Of a stretch of DNA of 64,000 nt, positions 1 through 11,989 are shown piece after piece. Position numbers and translations under genes: made by a program. The notes beneath the pieces are model-generated. The model saw nothing but the letters and a program-made list of their open reading frames with translations. It ran no database searches and had not been told where the DNA came from. The stretch is from Schistocerca nitens (Eukaryota > Arthropoda > Insecta > Orthoptera > Acrididae), in contig NC_064616.1 in assembly GCF_023898315.1 (NCBI RefSeq), positions 545,033,602 through 545,097,601 on the forward strand. The letters are read 5' to 3'. Numbering within the stretch: position 1 is the first letter of the stretch; every line of letters begins with the position of its first letter.

Positions 1-771
1 TAGTTTACTAAAATATGTTATATAACATGGTCACTTTCTTACTGTATAGTGGAAAGCAAGTGTTGATAGTGAGTCGTATATGCACTTTACCTTTAGGTAC
101 GTTTATGTCATTGGAAAATTTGAAAGAGAGCTACTTCTTTGATTTTCTCTGTATTTTTATTAAACATAAAATTCAGTTGAATCTTTTTCACATAAAACTA
201 CAAATGACGTTGCCAGTAACTTGGTGAAGGCATTTGTGCAATTTGGTATGGAGACAGATACATTACTATACCTGCACATGATATGGACTCAGAATCTGAT
301 GTTGCTGTTTCATCCTTTTAAATCAGTCCTCTCAAGATAATGAGTTAGAATTTATTTCATTAGAAAACCCTCATTGTATACATGCCGTTGTAACTCAGTG
401 TTGGCCATGAGAATATTACTCGAAAATTTGAATATTTTTAGCATGATGCAGCAGAGTCAGCAACTGTAAAATGGAGGCTGAAAGTTATTGTGATTACTAG
501 AAAACTTCAATACCTTACCAATTCACATTGGGTGTGCTGGCAGTACAGGTAACTTTATGATAATCAAAAATGAAGATACCGCCCTATTAATAACTGGTTT
601 TCAAATTAGCTTTAGTAATGCTATGGTCAAAGCATTTGCTCTATTAAATCAACAATCGCCTAGCATGATAGCATGCATTTTACACTAAATTAAACTGCAA
701 ACTGGCACATCCAAGTACAACTACATGGCACGCTACTTGCGACGTTGTTATTGTTTTTAATTCAATATCAG
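1..771. other. Unassigned AT-rich sequence
   Basis: I see no gene, RNA or recognisable transposon here. The open frames are short and have no coding character. Confidence 0.4.
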
Positions 772-864
772 AAACAAAGTTCTGCTCTTCATAGAGCTAT
801 GACTCATCTGAAGGTTAAGTCTTTCAGTGATTCGAATGTGACCGTAATTAAGAAATATGTGAAG
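772..864 (+). CDS. Candidate internal coding exon, unknown product
   Basis: A pyrimidine-rich tract ending in ATATCAG precedes position 772, and a consensus donor (GAAG|GTAAGT) follows position 864. The 93-base block is exactly 31 codons and open in only one frame; the other two have stops. It would encode a basic, helix-prone peptide starting KQSSALHRAMTH. Both ends are phase 0. I found no partner exon, so this could be a chance match or a small exon of a gene lying mostly outside the window. Confidence 0.3.
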
Positions 865-1312
865 GTAAGTTGGACAAAGAAAATATACGTTTTGCCTCCA
901 AAGTGTGCATCGTTCATTGTTGAAAACTTTAACATGTTGATGCTTCTAAAGAGAAAATGCATCTTACGTCAGATACTATCTGATTTTCCTGTATTTTGAT
1001 TCCCCGTGATTTAACATTGGTAACTAAATAATTATAAACCAAAACGATTACATGATTAAACTTTTGTTATTTATATTCGATGTCGTACCTAATCTTCTTT
1101 AACCCAAACATTTTTATTTAATCAGCAATGCGTGTGGTTTACTTCTTATTTCACTACATCCACAACGTAAAGTTTACTATTAAGCGGTAAAGATTAATGA
1201 TTAATTTCCGTTAAATCTGCTGTGAATTAAAGCTTTAATGGTTAACGAAGATAACATTTTTAGTAACGTTGCCCAGCCACGACTAGACCAAATATTCAGT
1301 GGAAAATGATTC
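865..1312. other. Unassigned AT-rich sequence
   Basis: No feature recognised. If 772-864 is a real exon this would be intron. Confidence 0.35.
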
Positions 1313-1495
1313 AGCAAAAATGGTGTCACTCCTTGACCACCAAGGCTCTTGGACGCTACACCTTTCGATTTGTGGCTGCGAGACTGGTGGAAAGGCGAAG
1401 TCTACATAAGCAAATTAACTACAAGAGACGAACTGTTGGCACAAGTCGTGTTGTGAAGAGAGTTAAAATCTACATTGAAGTGGGATGTGGAATTT
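1313..1495 (+). pseudogene. Mariner-type transposase C-terminal relic
   Basis: In one forward frame a degraded stretch reads like the mariner segment after the last catalytic Asp. A damaged 'CDFxLWG' region is followed by GEVYISKLTTRDELLAQVV, which fits the usual 'K.KVY..KP.T.DEL' block. Frame damage is visible and neither terminal repeat was found. It lies just upstream of a SINE stub. The family call rests on motif resemblance only. Confidence 0.4.
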
Positions 1496-1516
1496 AAGAA
1501 AATCAAATTCAGAATT

Positions 1517-1580
1517 GCCGGCCGGAGTGGCCGAGTGGTTCTAGGTGCTGCACTCTGGAACCATGCGATCGCAACGGTTT
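1517..1580 (+). repeat. tRNA-derived SINE, 5' head fragment
   Basis: It begins with GCCGGCCGGAGTGGCCGAGT and continues through an A-box-like GTGGTTCTAGG. This matches the head of the full SINE at 59613-59807. The homology is lost before the B box, so only the head survives. Confidence 0.6.
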
Positions 1581-2389
1581 GATTGGAGTTGTAGACAACG
1601 TTATCGGCCCGTTACAACAGAGAATGAGACTGCGCAAAGTTATCAAGAAATCAAGGTGAGGTGGTGACTGTTTTTGCAAGGTTGTCTTACCTTTCACAAG
1701 AATAGATCCCTGCTAGTTATTCGAAATTTAATGGTTTAAGACTTTTCTGCTATGGCTTGAGAGCTAAAAATTCAGGTCTGAGCACATTCGACTTCGCGGT
1801 AAGTGGTGCTATGACCTCTTTTCACGGCTGCGGCTGCTTATTCACCGGATCGCGCAAGCGAAAAGGGCTGAACAAATCACTGGTATAAGCGGTTCTTGGT
1901 GCAGCAGAAATCAGTAATTTTAACATAGGTTTCGACGTATCGGAGGTGACCATTTCCTGTTAAGACCATCTCCACCTTCCCCCTCTCTCTATTCATCTCC
2001 TCCTTCCCCTCTCTCTGTCTATCCCTCCTGCTCTAGGCCCATGTTTATCTCCTTTTCCTCCCCCTCTGCCACTCCATATTTTTCTCCCCCTTCTCTCTCG
2101 ACACTGTAAAACCCTCCCCAATATGTGGTTTCTTATTCTTACGCCCACAATATTTCTTTCCACACAGTAAGTAGTATGTTTACCAAGTTTAACTGGAATT
2201 GATCTGTAGGTTTTGAAGGGGCTTGTTATTCACGGATTTGCCCAAATAAGCAGTTGGCAGCCATTTTTCACACATATTTGTACACCTGTATCACCTGTAT
2301 CTCAAGAAAATTTCGACTTAAAACTTACAACGTCATACGAGACACTCTAATTCGGTTTTTACTTAGAAGTTTATTTTTGAAAATACCTC
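1581..2389. other. Unassigned, with a C/T-rich tract
   Basis: No gene seen. A strongly pyrimidine-rich stretch (CCCTCTCTCT-type) lies near 1970-2110. Confidence 0.4.
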
Positions 2390-3280
2390 TTTACAGTCCT
2401 TTAGTACAGCCTCCCTGGTTCTCTATGACTGAATCTCAACGTCTAGGACACTCTGTTATTCCATTTAGGACACCAACGATGTGCATCTCTTGAATGGCTC
2501 GAGTAACAGTGGTAGAAATCTCTACCTGAGAAGTATAACGGCGTCCACGCGTATGTCTTTTCAACTTCGGGAACAAGTCGAATGCATGTCCAGGCGGTAG
2601 GGAGGATGCGGCAGCATTTCTCATCCGTACTCGTATTCGCGTAGATTTTGGGCTACAAAATTCTCGATACGTGACCCAGGACTGTCTTCGACAGTGAGTG
2701 GGCCAGCGTCGAGCCGGTTTTGCATGAAGTCACGATAATAGACTGTTGTGGGAGTTTTTCCACATGGGACTATCTGTCATAATGATTCCTTGGTGATCAT
2801 CAGCAAAAATTGTCATTTGTTTCAGCTTCGATTGATAGCGTCAAATTTTTTTTGGACGTGTAGAATCTGAAGCTTTCCACTCACTGGACTGTGATTTCAC
2901 CCCCGGTTCAAAGGTACTAATCATTATTTCATCACTTGCGACGCAAGATTCCTTGACCTTCAAGGTCCAATCGTTGTTTGAGCAAGGTTGCAATGTCCAG
3001 GCGCATTTGCTACTCTTCAGGAGTCAAACACTGTGGGACCAATCTCGCATAAATTTTGCTCTTCTTCAAGTCATATGTTATAATACGGAATAGTGATACT
3101 GGAGGAATTCCCGTTGATTCATAGGGTTTCTCACAAGTCGCACTGAGATCATCTTCACGTTTTCATTCATTTGTAGACTTTCTGGCCATTGGGTTCTTGG
3201 ATTACCATCTATGCTCATACAACCACCGCGAAGCTGATTAACCCACCATGAAACTGTACCACGGTCCACTGTAAACTTAC
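2390..3280 (-). pseudogene. Mariner-like transposase relic
   Basis: Reading from high to low coordinates, the minus strand shows three mariner landmarks in order. A helix-turn-helix piece (TVSWWVNQLRGG, then a 'PRTQWPES' linker) lies at about 3080-3269. A 'KIYARLVPQCLTPEE' segment lies at about 2990-3075; in the family this is 'KVCARWVPKMLT'. Near 2440-2600 is DLFPKLKRHTRGRRYTS, equivalent to the 'LFP.LK.HL.G..F' block after the last Asp. Frames change and stops intervene, so it is dead. No terminal repeats were identified. Confidence 0.6.
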
Positions 3281-6200
3281 CACAAACTTTACTTAATGCA
3301 CCGTGGACTTGAGTTTTTGCCGCGTAAAGTTTCCGTCTTGATTTACGTTATCTGGTCTTCAACAGTCACAGTACCCGAGACCCCTGCAGGGTCCATTTCT
3401 ATCTCTCGCCAGTTTTATGTTAGAATACACAGCGAAAAACAAAAACAGATACTTCTTCCTCAAGCTCCCAACTACATCTGTGTAATTTTCATTGTTGTGG
3501 CATCAAACAGTCTACAGTAATACCAACCTTTACGTTAATTATGAAATTCGTCTCTTATGTCCAGAGCTGTGTGTTGCACAAGCATATAACTTTGCAGGTT
3601 CACCTAGTGGTATATTAAAATAGTGTCAATAAAATTTGTTGCGAATAGAATTATTAGTGAAGAAGTAATAATTTAAAACGTCAGGCCCGATGTGTCAGTT
3701 CTGATGCAGGAACATCGAGAATGTAGTTTCCAGTAAACCTTTTTTCTTTCGTTATTTCGTGGGGAGTGTGAATGAGAAAAAGTGTCGTAAGGGTGTGAAA
3801 CTATGTGCAAGAAAATTTCTTATAGTACGTGTCTAAATTATGCCCTGTTGACAAACCAAATTTATTACCTGTTGTGATTTTCATCGTATTTGTGCAGTAC
3901 CATTGACGCTTTCGTAATTCTGTTCCGGGTGGTAGTCTACTCAGTGGTTGTTGTTATTTAGTTTACATTGAGGCCTGATTTTCTGCGTAGTGAGTTGCTT
4001 ATCAGCTACAACAAGCCGCGATTGTTTCAGCGACCCTATTATGAGCACGTTGTCGCATTTTATTATGGCAGTGGCTGTTTTCCCCAATCGATGTACTAAC
4101 GGTTCACCCTTAACACAGTGGACATCAAAACCCTAGTGCCTACAAGGCGTCGGACGTGAGTGCCCCAGGCACCAAGTACGCCGGATCAGGCCGTGACAGA
4201 ACACAATTATATGACGCTCGAACACTCGACTCCGATGCTGATGGTCAGATATGGGTTAGCCTCATCCTGATCTGACGACACGCCTAAATATTCCACTCTC
4301 TCCTTACCACCCCACCACCTCCATCCTGCCTCCAACTCAGTGGTTATGAATATTTCAATTTCTCGTGGATTTGGATCGAACTGTAAAAAAGATGAAATGT
4401 TGAACTGTACGTTCAATTTAAGTACAATGAGTCAGAAAATCAGTCTTTTGTAGCTTAGGACGTGATCTAGCAGCACTTTCAGTTTCATGAACAGTGACAG
4501 GCAAATGAAATTACGCGACATCGGAATGGAAAGTTAACATCACTGTAGTGTATGATTTCGATACAAGGAAGGAGTAATAGTGTCACCTATCCTCTCAATA
4601 TTTTGAAGATAAGGAAAGGCTTTTTAATTCATTCCCACAAGAGGGCACTCTTTTAGTAGTTCTTCAGTCGTATCAGACTACATGTTATTGTTAATCTTAC
4701 TTGCTAAACTTTTATTGTGAAAATTACTTCACTGGGAACTAGAGAATTACTATTAATGTGTTATTAAATGGCCAACAGGAAAGAATGAGTGGACGATTAT
4801 ACATATGAGCCGTTTATTTTAAACAGTGTTGGTCGCAACTGGGGCTGATCGCGTTTGATGAAACTTATTTAAAATCAGTCATTGACATACTGCAGATGTT
4901 TACGACTGTGTAGAGAAACGTACTTAGTTATAACAAGCGCTCTCGCTGTGCAACACAAGATAGGGGTGAATTGCGCCTAACAGAGCTCCGATAATACAGC
5001 TGCTGGAATTGTCCACCTCCTACGGTCTCCTGCTCCTCTGGCACCAACCTGGCAGACGGAGGAAGACGAGTGTCTCAACCAATGGAGTGCCCTTATCCCC
5101 CACTTCATACAGTGGGCGGAACAGGGCGTGGTCTGGAAGGAGCTTACAGCTGTTGACCTTCTGAGACTTCATGTTCTCCTATCAGTTAAAAGGATCCCCG
5201 CCTACGCAGCTAGAAACACAGTCATGTAGGCCATTCCGAGGGATCTTTGTGCTATTGGCTGAAGCGTATGACGTCAGCGAGAATACTAATCGGGGCTCCT
5301 CCTCTTGGGCCGCGGAATACTGTCTCTGCAGTTCACGATGCTTTTAACACCAGCATCACAAACAGTATGTTGTAAAGTGCTGATGCAAATCATTAAGCAT
5401 CGATTATATAGAAAAGTATTAAATAAACATTTGTAAGTCAAAATAATATCCACCTTCAATGAATTAATGTTGAGTGCTAGAATGTCTTACTGTGTTCATA
5501 AATACAGTAACTCAGGTAGATCACGAAGCATCAACTTGAAGAATTTTCCTCACTGCAAGTTCTTTCCAGTTTACTGTTATGTCTCGTTCTCCAAACGCCT
5601 TGTTTAAATTTGGGTTCTTGGCCTAACGTAGAGAGAAACCACTTTGTGACGCAATTCTGGGAACTTTGACGTTACTGTAGAAATTATCTTTTGCATTACT
5701 TTGTCAAACGTAGCAACATGTCTCCCAAGAAAACTGCAAAATGTCACTTCAAACGGGTTTAGTTTATTGAACCAGTGAATTGAGGCAGAAACGAGCCTAC
5801 TGCTGGAGATTACGGAGCTGCAGTCATTTCCGGTGATGTAATATGAAGCCAGAAGAAGTTTCTCTGACACTGAACCCAAGGAACTGTCAATGTGAAACAG
5901 AATCTGGCACCGTGTGAAACACAGTCTAATTCGTTGTTTTATTGCAGAAGAAAACTGGTAATTGACTCTGAAAATGAAAATGTGAAGTCATCCACACGAA
6001 TACTAAAGGGATTCCGCAAAATTTCGGTTACACGATAAATGTAAAAGGCTATAAATTAAAATTCATTTTTGAGACTACAATTACGAATAATTTCAGTTTG
6101 CAACGATCAAATAGCAATAGCGTCGGCAAATTGACAGAATACTTAGCAAATGTGACAGGTCTACTGAGGGACTGCGTACATTATGCCAGTACGTCCTCTT

Positions 6201-7300
6201 CTGGGAAATTGCTATGTGATGCGGGATCCCCAGCAGACAGATTTGACGGAGGACATCGAAAATGCTCAAAGAAGGGAAGATCGTTTTGTATTATCGCAAA
6301 ATAGGGGAGACAGTGCCATGAATATGACACGTGAGTTATGATGGCAGTCTTTCGAACAAAGACGTTTTTCGTAGAGGTAGGATCTTCTCATGAAATATCA
6401 GTCACCATCTTTCTCCTCCGAGTACGAAATTCTTTTCTTTTAGCACCCACCTACGTAGGGAAATGATCATCGCCATAAAATAAAAGAAAACAGACGTCGC
6501 AAGGACAGATTTAAATGTTCATTATTTTCACGCGCTATTTGAGACTGGAATGGTAGAGAAATAGCTTAAAGATGTTTCGATGAATCCTATGCTGGACACT
6601 TTAATTGCGAAACGTAGAGTAGTCGTGTGGATGTAGAAGAAGCACATCTGTTAATTTCGACAACTTATTTTGAATGCTTGACTTGCAGGACCCTGTTATT
6701 TCTTTTCAATACGTAGTTTTCTCTCCTCAGCAGTTGTGTCCTAATTTTTAATCTGTCTATTTCGTGTTTAGCAGTAGCGTCTTTCTCAAAACTACATCTG
6801 TGCTGGTCGACTGATCTAAATTAATTTGTAAAGCTGACAGCGCACTCTTCTCTTTCCACTTCGGCAATCTCTATAAAAAACAATGCAACATTAATTCCAA
6901 AGACGATAGTACGTAGAAACATGTTTCCAAAGAAGCTGAATATCTGGCAATTATATTTACGTTGTCCTTGCTGGTGCTTGCGACAGACTTGGATGCACAT
7001 CCGTACCAACTGGGAATTTTTTCTGATGCAAAAAAACACACTTTAATTGTCATTTCAAATGAATCGGCGAAAGCTCATTTTCTAATTCCTGTTCATAATC
7101 TTCGGAAAGGAAATTATCTCAATAAATAATTGCACTATTCGCATTACCAGGTTCAGTTCTTTTACAGCGTGACACTCACTTGTGCTGTAGTTCTCATATA
7201 TTTAGGAAATCGATGGTAAGAGACATCCTCAATTTTATATGAAACATTTTTGCACTCAGTAGTACCACAATAATTTCTAATTTTGTTCATATTATGACAA
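3281..7300. other. Unassigned 4-kb stretch
   Basis: I recognise nothing firm. A GC-richer block at about 4980-5340 has one moderately long open reading (about 60 codons including QWSALIPHFIQWAEQG) with no recognised family. The rest is AT-rich with short frames only. Confidence 0.35.
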
Positions 7301-7446
7301 TTCGATCAGCAAGAAGAATAGCTAATATGAATTTCATTCTATTAATTTAATTCGACCTGCGAGAAGAATAGCTAATATGAACTTCATTCTATTAATTTAA
7401 TTCGACCAGCAAGAAGAATAGCTAATATGAACTTCATTCTATTAAT
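7301..7446. repeat. 50-bp tandem repeat, about 3 copies
   Basis: Units begin at 7301, 7351 and 7401, each starting TTCGA(C/T)C(A/T)GC. They differ at only a few positions; the third is slightly short. Confidence 0.9.
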
Positions 7447-8317
7447 ATTATGTGGGGAATTTGAGAATTTGCGTCCATTAACAACGCACTGTAGCGTTTT
7501 CGCCACCCGCTTCGCGATTCTGGTATTCCGAACGACTACATGCCGTTTTGTTCAGGACCAATGATATATAAGGGCCCTGTACCGAACTTCTGACGTCACA
7601 CTAGTCGGCTAATCCGCCACACTTCGTGAACGCGAGGCTCCGTTCAGGGCCGATCGGAAATCAATTTTTAATTGAAAGGTTGTCCAGCAAAGGTCTTAAT
7701 TTTGTCGTATGCTATCGAGAACATCCAAGCACATAACCTCGCATTCAGGAATTACTAAATTCGTCTGAAATAGTTACTCGCTTCCCGCCGGAGATGGCTG
7801 CTGGCACTCATAAGACCTGTAGTGTCACGTGCTGTGACACACGCGCCACTGCCTTTCTTAGTTGTTGGCCTCAGTTTCGCCAGGAGCCACTATGGCATGC
7901 ACCCGGCAGCTTATCGGTGTGACGTGTGACGCTAGTTGCATAGCCGCTAGGAGATGCTACTGGAGACCTCAGGGCCTTAATTGCATTATTCGCTTCGCAC
8001 TGATTGTGAGTGTGTGTCATTCAGTACACAATGGAACACACAAGTGAAGTGCTGAAATAAATGCGGTCAAAAAAAAAATGCCATAATCCTAACTGACTCC
8101 ATTTAGTTGCAAAAACAGAACATCTTTCCATGATGTTTGAAGCAACTGAGGAACGACGGAAAACGAAATCAGTGGCAGTTTCTGTACCTTTATGTAGCTG
8201 AAAATTAATGTTTGCTGTCTCATTGCTAGAAGGCGATATAATACACATTTAAAATGTCTGAAATGTACCTGCGTCTATACACTAAAAACACCATAACTAT
8301 GTATTAAATTCCCGATA
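7447..8317. other. GC-rich promoter-like block, unassigned
   Basis: This stretch is CpG-richer than its surroundings. It holds a TATA-like ATATATAAGGG near 7564 and an AATAAA near 8057 followed by an A-run. That layout could belong to a promoter, an old terminal repeat or a processed transcript. I cannot decide which and saw no coding exon in it. Confidence 0.25.
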
Positions 8318-8467
8318 TATGTGCTACCGGCCAAACCTGATTTTAGGATGAACTCGTTCGTCCTGATACCAAGAGGATGAAACAGTTTAGCCTAGGTCGA
8401 ATCGGTTTATCCTATTTATGATTTACATGCTTTAGGATAATCTTCTACGTTACACTCTGAACTAATT

Positions 8468-8875
8468 TTGCCTAGTAGGGACGCATGTCGCTGCCTGTAC
8501 GAACGGAGAAACCCCCAATCATCTTTGGCTCGCCATAGCGCCTCTCAACCGCTCATCGCTCGCCCTGTCCTTTGTTTAGAACGGTATGTTACATCGACGA
8601 GTGCGCGTGTTAAGTTTCTGTTTGCGTTTAAAAGATTTCATTACAATCCTAGTATAATTATTGAGGGGCGTTTCATCACGGATGAGCCTTCGTGTAGTAG
8701 ACAAGCCAATCAAAAGCTGTGGAGAGAAAAGGTTCTGGAGGAAATTTTGCTGAGCGAGAACAAAAAGGATTCTCATTATAATGTGTTATCAGTAGACGAA
8801 TATGCGGATTTGGTTAAACAAGTAGAAAACGCTGAAAAGTTGGAAAAAGAACACCATTACATAAGAAAAGACTGA
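8468..8875 (+). pseudogene. KRBA2-like integrase, N-terminal part
   Basis: From about 8625 the translation (KLWREKVLEEILLSE, then YNVLSVDEYADLVKQ) resembles the N-terminal region of KRAB-A-domain-containing-protein-2-like integrases common in arthropod genomes. The preceding residues look like non-coding DNA that happens to be open. The similarity is recalled, not searched. Confidence 0.45.
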
Positions 8876-9085
8876 AATGATTTGCTGTTTTGAAAATTGG
8901 TGTTGTGAAAAAAATTCATTGCGTGGTGTGAAGGGAATATAAAGTAATTTGTTCCAGCTGATGAACTTCATGATGTGATTGACGCAGCTCATATAGCTGT
9001 AGGTCATGGTGGTCGCGATAGGAAGTTAGCCGAGACATAAAAAAAATGCCAGTATCACAAAGGAAATGATACGCCTTATTTATCA

Positions 9086-9450
9086 ATGTGTAATTTTTGT
9101 CAACAAAAGAAGACAAAGGAGAAAAGAGGACTAGTTTCAAAGCGAATTCTCCATTCGGAAATGAACAGCAGATGCCAAGTCGATTTGATTGATTTCCAAA
9201 CACGACCAGACGAGAATTTTAAATGCATTCTAGTTTACCAAGACCATCTCACAAAATTTCTTCTCCTTCGTGTGTTAACATCAAAGATGGCTGAGTAAGT
9301 GGCTTATCATTTGAATGACATATTCCTAACTGTAGGGGCGTCGTGAATTCTTCAATCCGATAATGGTAGAGAATTTGTCAATAATGTTACAAGTTAACTA
9401 GCAAATCTTTGGTCAGAACTGAAAAATCGAGCTTACGGCGCTGGCAAAAA
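9086..9450 (+). pseudogene. KRBA2-like integrase core fragment
   Basis: It starts with a CNFCQQKK zinc-finger remnant, then SRCQVDLIDFQTRPD, which carries the first catalytic Asp of an rve (retroviral integrase) core ('QVDLID'). CILVYQDHLTKF follows. Further on, LQSDNGREFVN is the second catalytic Asp motif. The order and spacing fit the family. It lies inside the inverted-repeat element 8322-10332. Confidence 0.6.
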
Positions 9451-9693
9451 CAATCACCTTACAAAACATTATTCGGAATGAAACCTAGAGTTGGACTATC
9501 CACTCCCTCGTAGCCTCAAGATATCACAAATGATATTCAGGATGAAGATGACCTAAAGTAGACAATCGAAGGTGTCAGCAATACTGTACAGTACGCAGAC
9601 AGTTATGATTATAACATCGTAAAAATTGACACAAAAGACATTCAAAATGCTAGAAAAATTACGACAGAAAATGTAATAAAACAAGCTAAAAGA

Positions 9694-10140
9694 ATGAAAG
9701 CTTCCGCTGACAAATCCTATCCACCAGCTGACATTGGAAAGAACGTAACCATACCTATCCCAGATGTAGATAAAGCCATAGGTGACCGTCGAAACATAAT
9801 TGGAGTAATACTTCAAAAGACTGATGAGAGCCTCTACAAAGTTGGCACCACACATGGCGTACTTCAAAAACATTTCAGGTATAATTTTATTAAAATTTCC
9901 CATTACTTTTTCTAATAAAACATTAAAATATATTTGCTTTAAGTTCTTTTTTATTTTTATAGAACTGATTTCGACGTCTTCATTCTGAAGTTTTTTGATA
10001 TGGGAGATATTAACCAGCATATTGAAATATCTTTATGAACTACAGCCACAAAACATTCTGTTGGATCAAGGCAAGGCTTCGTGAAATGCAGTTGCATGAA
10101 AATGTCTACAACTAAATAATTATTTAGTTTACTTAGAAAA
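9694..10140 (+). pseudogene. KRBA2-like integrase C-terminal fragment
   Basis: KASADKSYPPADIGKNVTI, then PIPDVDKAIGDRRN and GVLQKHFRY resemble the conserved region after the integrase core in KRBA2-like proteins. It normally precedes a Cys-rich tail, of which 'RQGFVKCSC' near 10070 looks like a remnant. Confidence 0.55.
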
Positions 10141-10571
10141 GCGTATAGAAGATACAAACTAGGTGAAATTAGTTCAGACTAGGACGAAAAAGTTTATCCT
10201 AAGGCATGTAAATTCTACGTGGGATAAACCGATTCGACCTAGGCTAAACTGTTTCATCCTATCGGTAACAGGATGAACGACTTTCACTTAGCCGAAACTA
10301 GTTCATCCTAAAATCGGGTTTGGCCAGTAACATATGTATTCAAATATCGTAAACTAAAAATACATCAACCGTATACTTTCAAGGAACTTATTCGTATCAT
10401 TATTATGTTAGATTGGGAAAAGCAATGCAATATGTCTATAGTTTAAAAGATAACTTGGTTAATATACGTGTCATTCCATTTTCGCTTCTGCTCACACACT
10501 CAGCGGTTAAATGTCAATCGGATCCTGACTAATCAGCCTGAATAAGAGTAAATTTATAGATCCTACATTAA

Positions 10572-11464
10572 CCCTTCGGTGGGCGCGTTTGCTACAGATA
10601 GCCGCAAGATTTAGTTTTGCATTAGTATTGCAGATAGCGCTACAATTACGTCCACGTCCAGATACAGATTTGTTGTTCTCAACGGATGTCGCCACATTTG
10701 CGCGATTCATGCTTTCAGCAGTTTAGTCGCTAATCTTGACTCAAACGTGAGTGTAGCGTTTGCGGTGTGCTTGCCGCTAGGCGTCTTGTGATGTAAGTAT
10801 TTGCTATAGTTGTGTTTTTCTTTCGCCTCAAGGCAATCTTTCTTTTATATTAGTATATAATGAATATTCGGATCGAATCACATTTCCCATATACAATTTT
10901 CACTACTTTTTACAGTCTTGGATATTGATTTGCTACGATATATAACTTTTACAAAAACATGTGTATCATTAGATCTCATAAAAGCGTGGAAATGAAGAAA
11001 AAGAAGGCATTTGACAGGCACTGTCTAATTGTGCGTCCTTAAGGCTGTGAGAAAGTCTGCGAGAACAGTCAGAAGAAGAATTACAAGAACTGTCAGATTC
11101 GTGTGAATCTGAGTCCGAAGAAGACGTTATTGAAGAAGAAAACCACAGCCGTGACTCCGAACAATCAACAGAGGAAACAGATGTCCACCTGGTTGAAGGG
11201 GGAGACAACAAACGGAGGATTACCGATTTTACGTAGGAAAAGAAGAAACTATTTGGATAAGTGAACCGTTTCCTTCATCTTTTAAAACCAAGGCCAAGAA
11301 CATCGTAAAAGTTTTATCAGGTCCAAAAGCAAGTGCTGAAATTACGGAAAAAGAAATTGATTGGATGATTATTTTTCCTTAGTTTAGAAATATAAAACTA
11401 ATTGCGGTGCACAAGCCGCAGCGCTCCCACTCATGGAAGTATGAAAGGCGTGCCCACCGAAGGG
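10572..11464 (+). mobile_element. piggyBac element, internally deleted
   Basis: The two ends are inverted copies of CCCTTCGGTGGGC(G/A)CG. TTAA lies at the left junction (10568-10571) and GTAA, a likely decayed TTAA, at the right. TTAA targets are the piggyBac hallmark. Between 11040 and 11390 the + strand has the acidic N-terminal region typical of piggyBac transposases (SESEEDVIEEENHSRDSE), followed by KEETIWISEPFPSSFKTKA. The catalytic region is missing, so this is a non-autonomous derivative of about 0.9 kb. Confidence 0.65.
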
Positions 11465-11989
11465 GTAATATAGTACATTTTCAATTATGTTTACAATTAA
11501 AACTATTCAGAATAGCACCCAACCTCAAAAGCTGGTAAGGATGTCTACACTTTTCGAGATAAGTCAAATGTTTATCAGGCTGCTAGAGAAACTACAGAGC
11601 TATCCTTACATGTTATCATGTTCTCACAACCAGCGCCACAAATGAGAATGCTAACGGTGTTTTATTCTCATGCGAACTGTCTCCTGGTACTAACACATAT
11701 AGGTACCAAGTTTGATTGGCATTGCTAGAGGTGTTCCAGAATTATGCGCTACAAGACACACACTTATTTAAAATTAAAATTGTGGATGTATACTTTATTA
11801 GCCGTTTTAGTGCAAAGGGAAACTAAAGAAGTATTAGTATGGTTTACTCATGACTGATTTCGCTCTTTACCTTGCGAAGTCTTGGCCACACTTCACGTTC
11901 ACAAACCCTGTGGAATTTTTTTTCAAATATTATTCAGTTGTGGGTTAAGTTACGTCGTAGATTGTTATGTAAATTATAAAATCAACAAT
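11465..11989. other. Unassigned
   Basis: No gene or recognised repeat. Confidence 0.35.

Larger units (their letters stand above)
8322..10332 (+). mobile_element. Ginger/KRBA2-like integrase DNA transposon, non-functional
   Basis: The ends are inverted repeats of roughly 150 bp with a few indels. The outer sequence is TG(C/T)TAC(C/T)GGCCAAACC, and the rest includes matching 'GGATGAAACAGTTTAGCCTA' blocks. A direct TATG flanks both sides (8318-8321 and 10333-10336). TG...CA termini with a 4-bp duplication fit a retroviral-type integrase acting by cut-and-paste. The interior encodes a KRBA2-like protein: an N-terminal helical region, an integrase core and a cysteine-containing tail. No reverse transcriptase or capsid sequence is visible. 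The reading frame is broken in several places. Confidence 0.65.

Noticed and set aside
5604-5879. 91-codon minus-strand frame with a basic end (FPELRHKVVSLYVRPRTQI)
   Set aside because: It vaguely resembles ends of some transposases, but I could not name a family or find terminal repeats.
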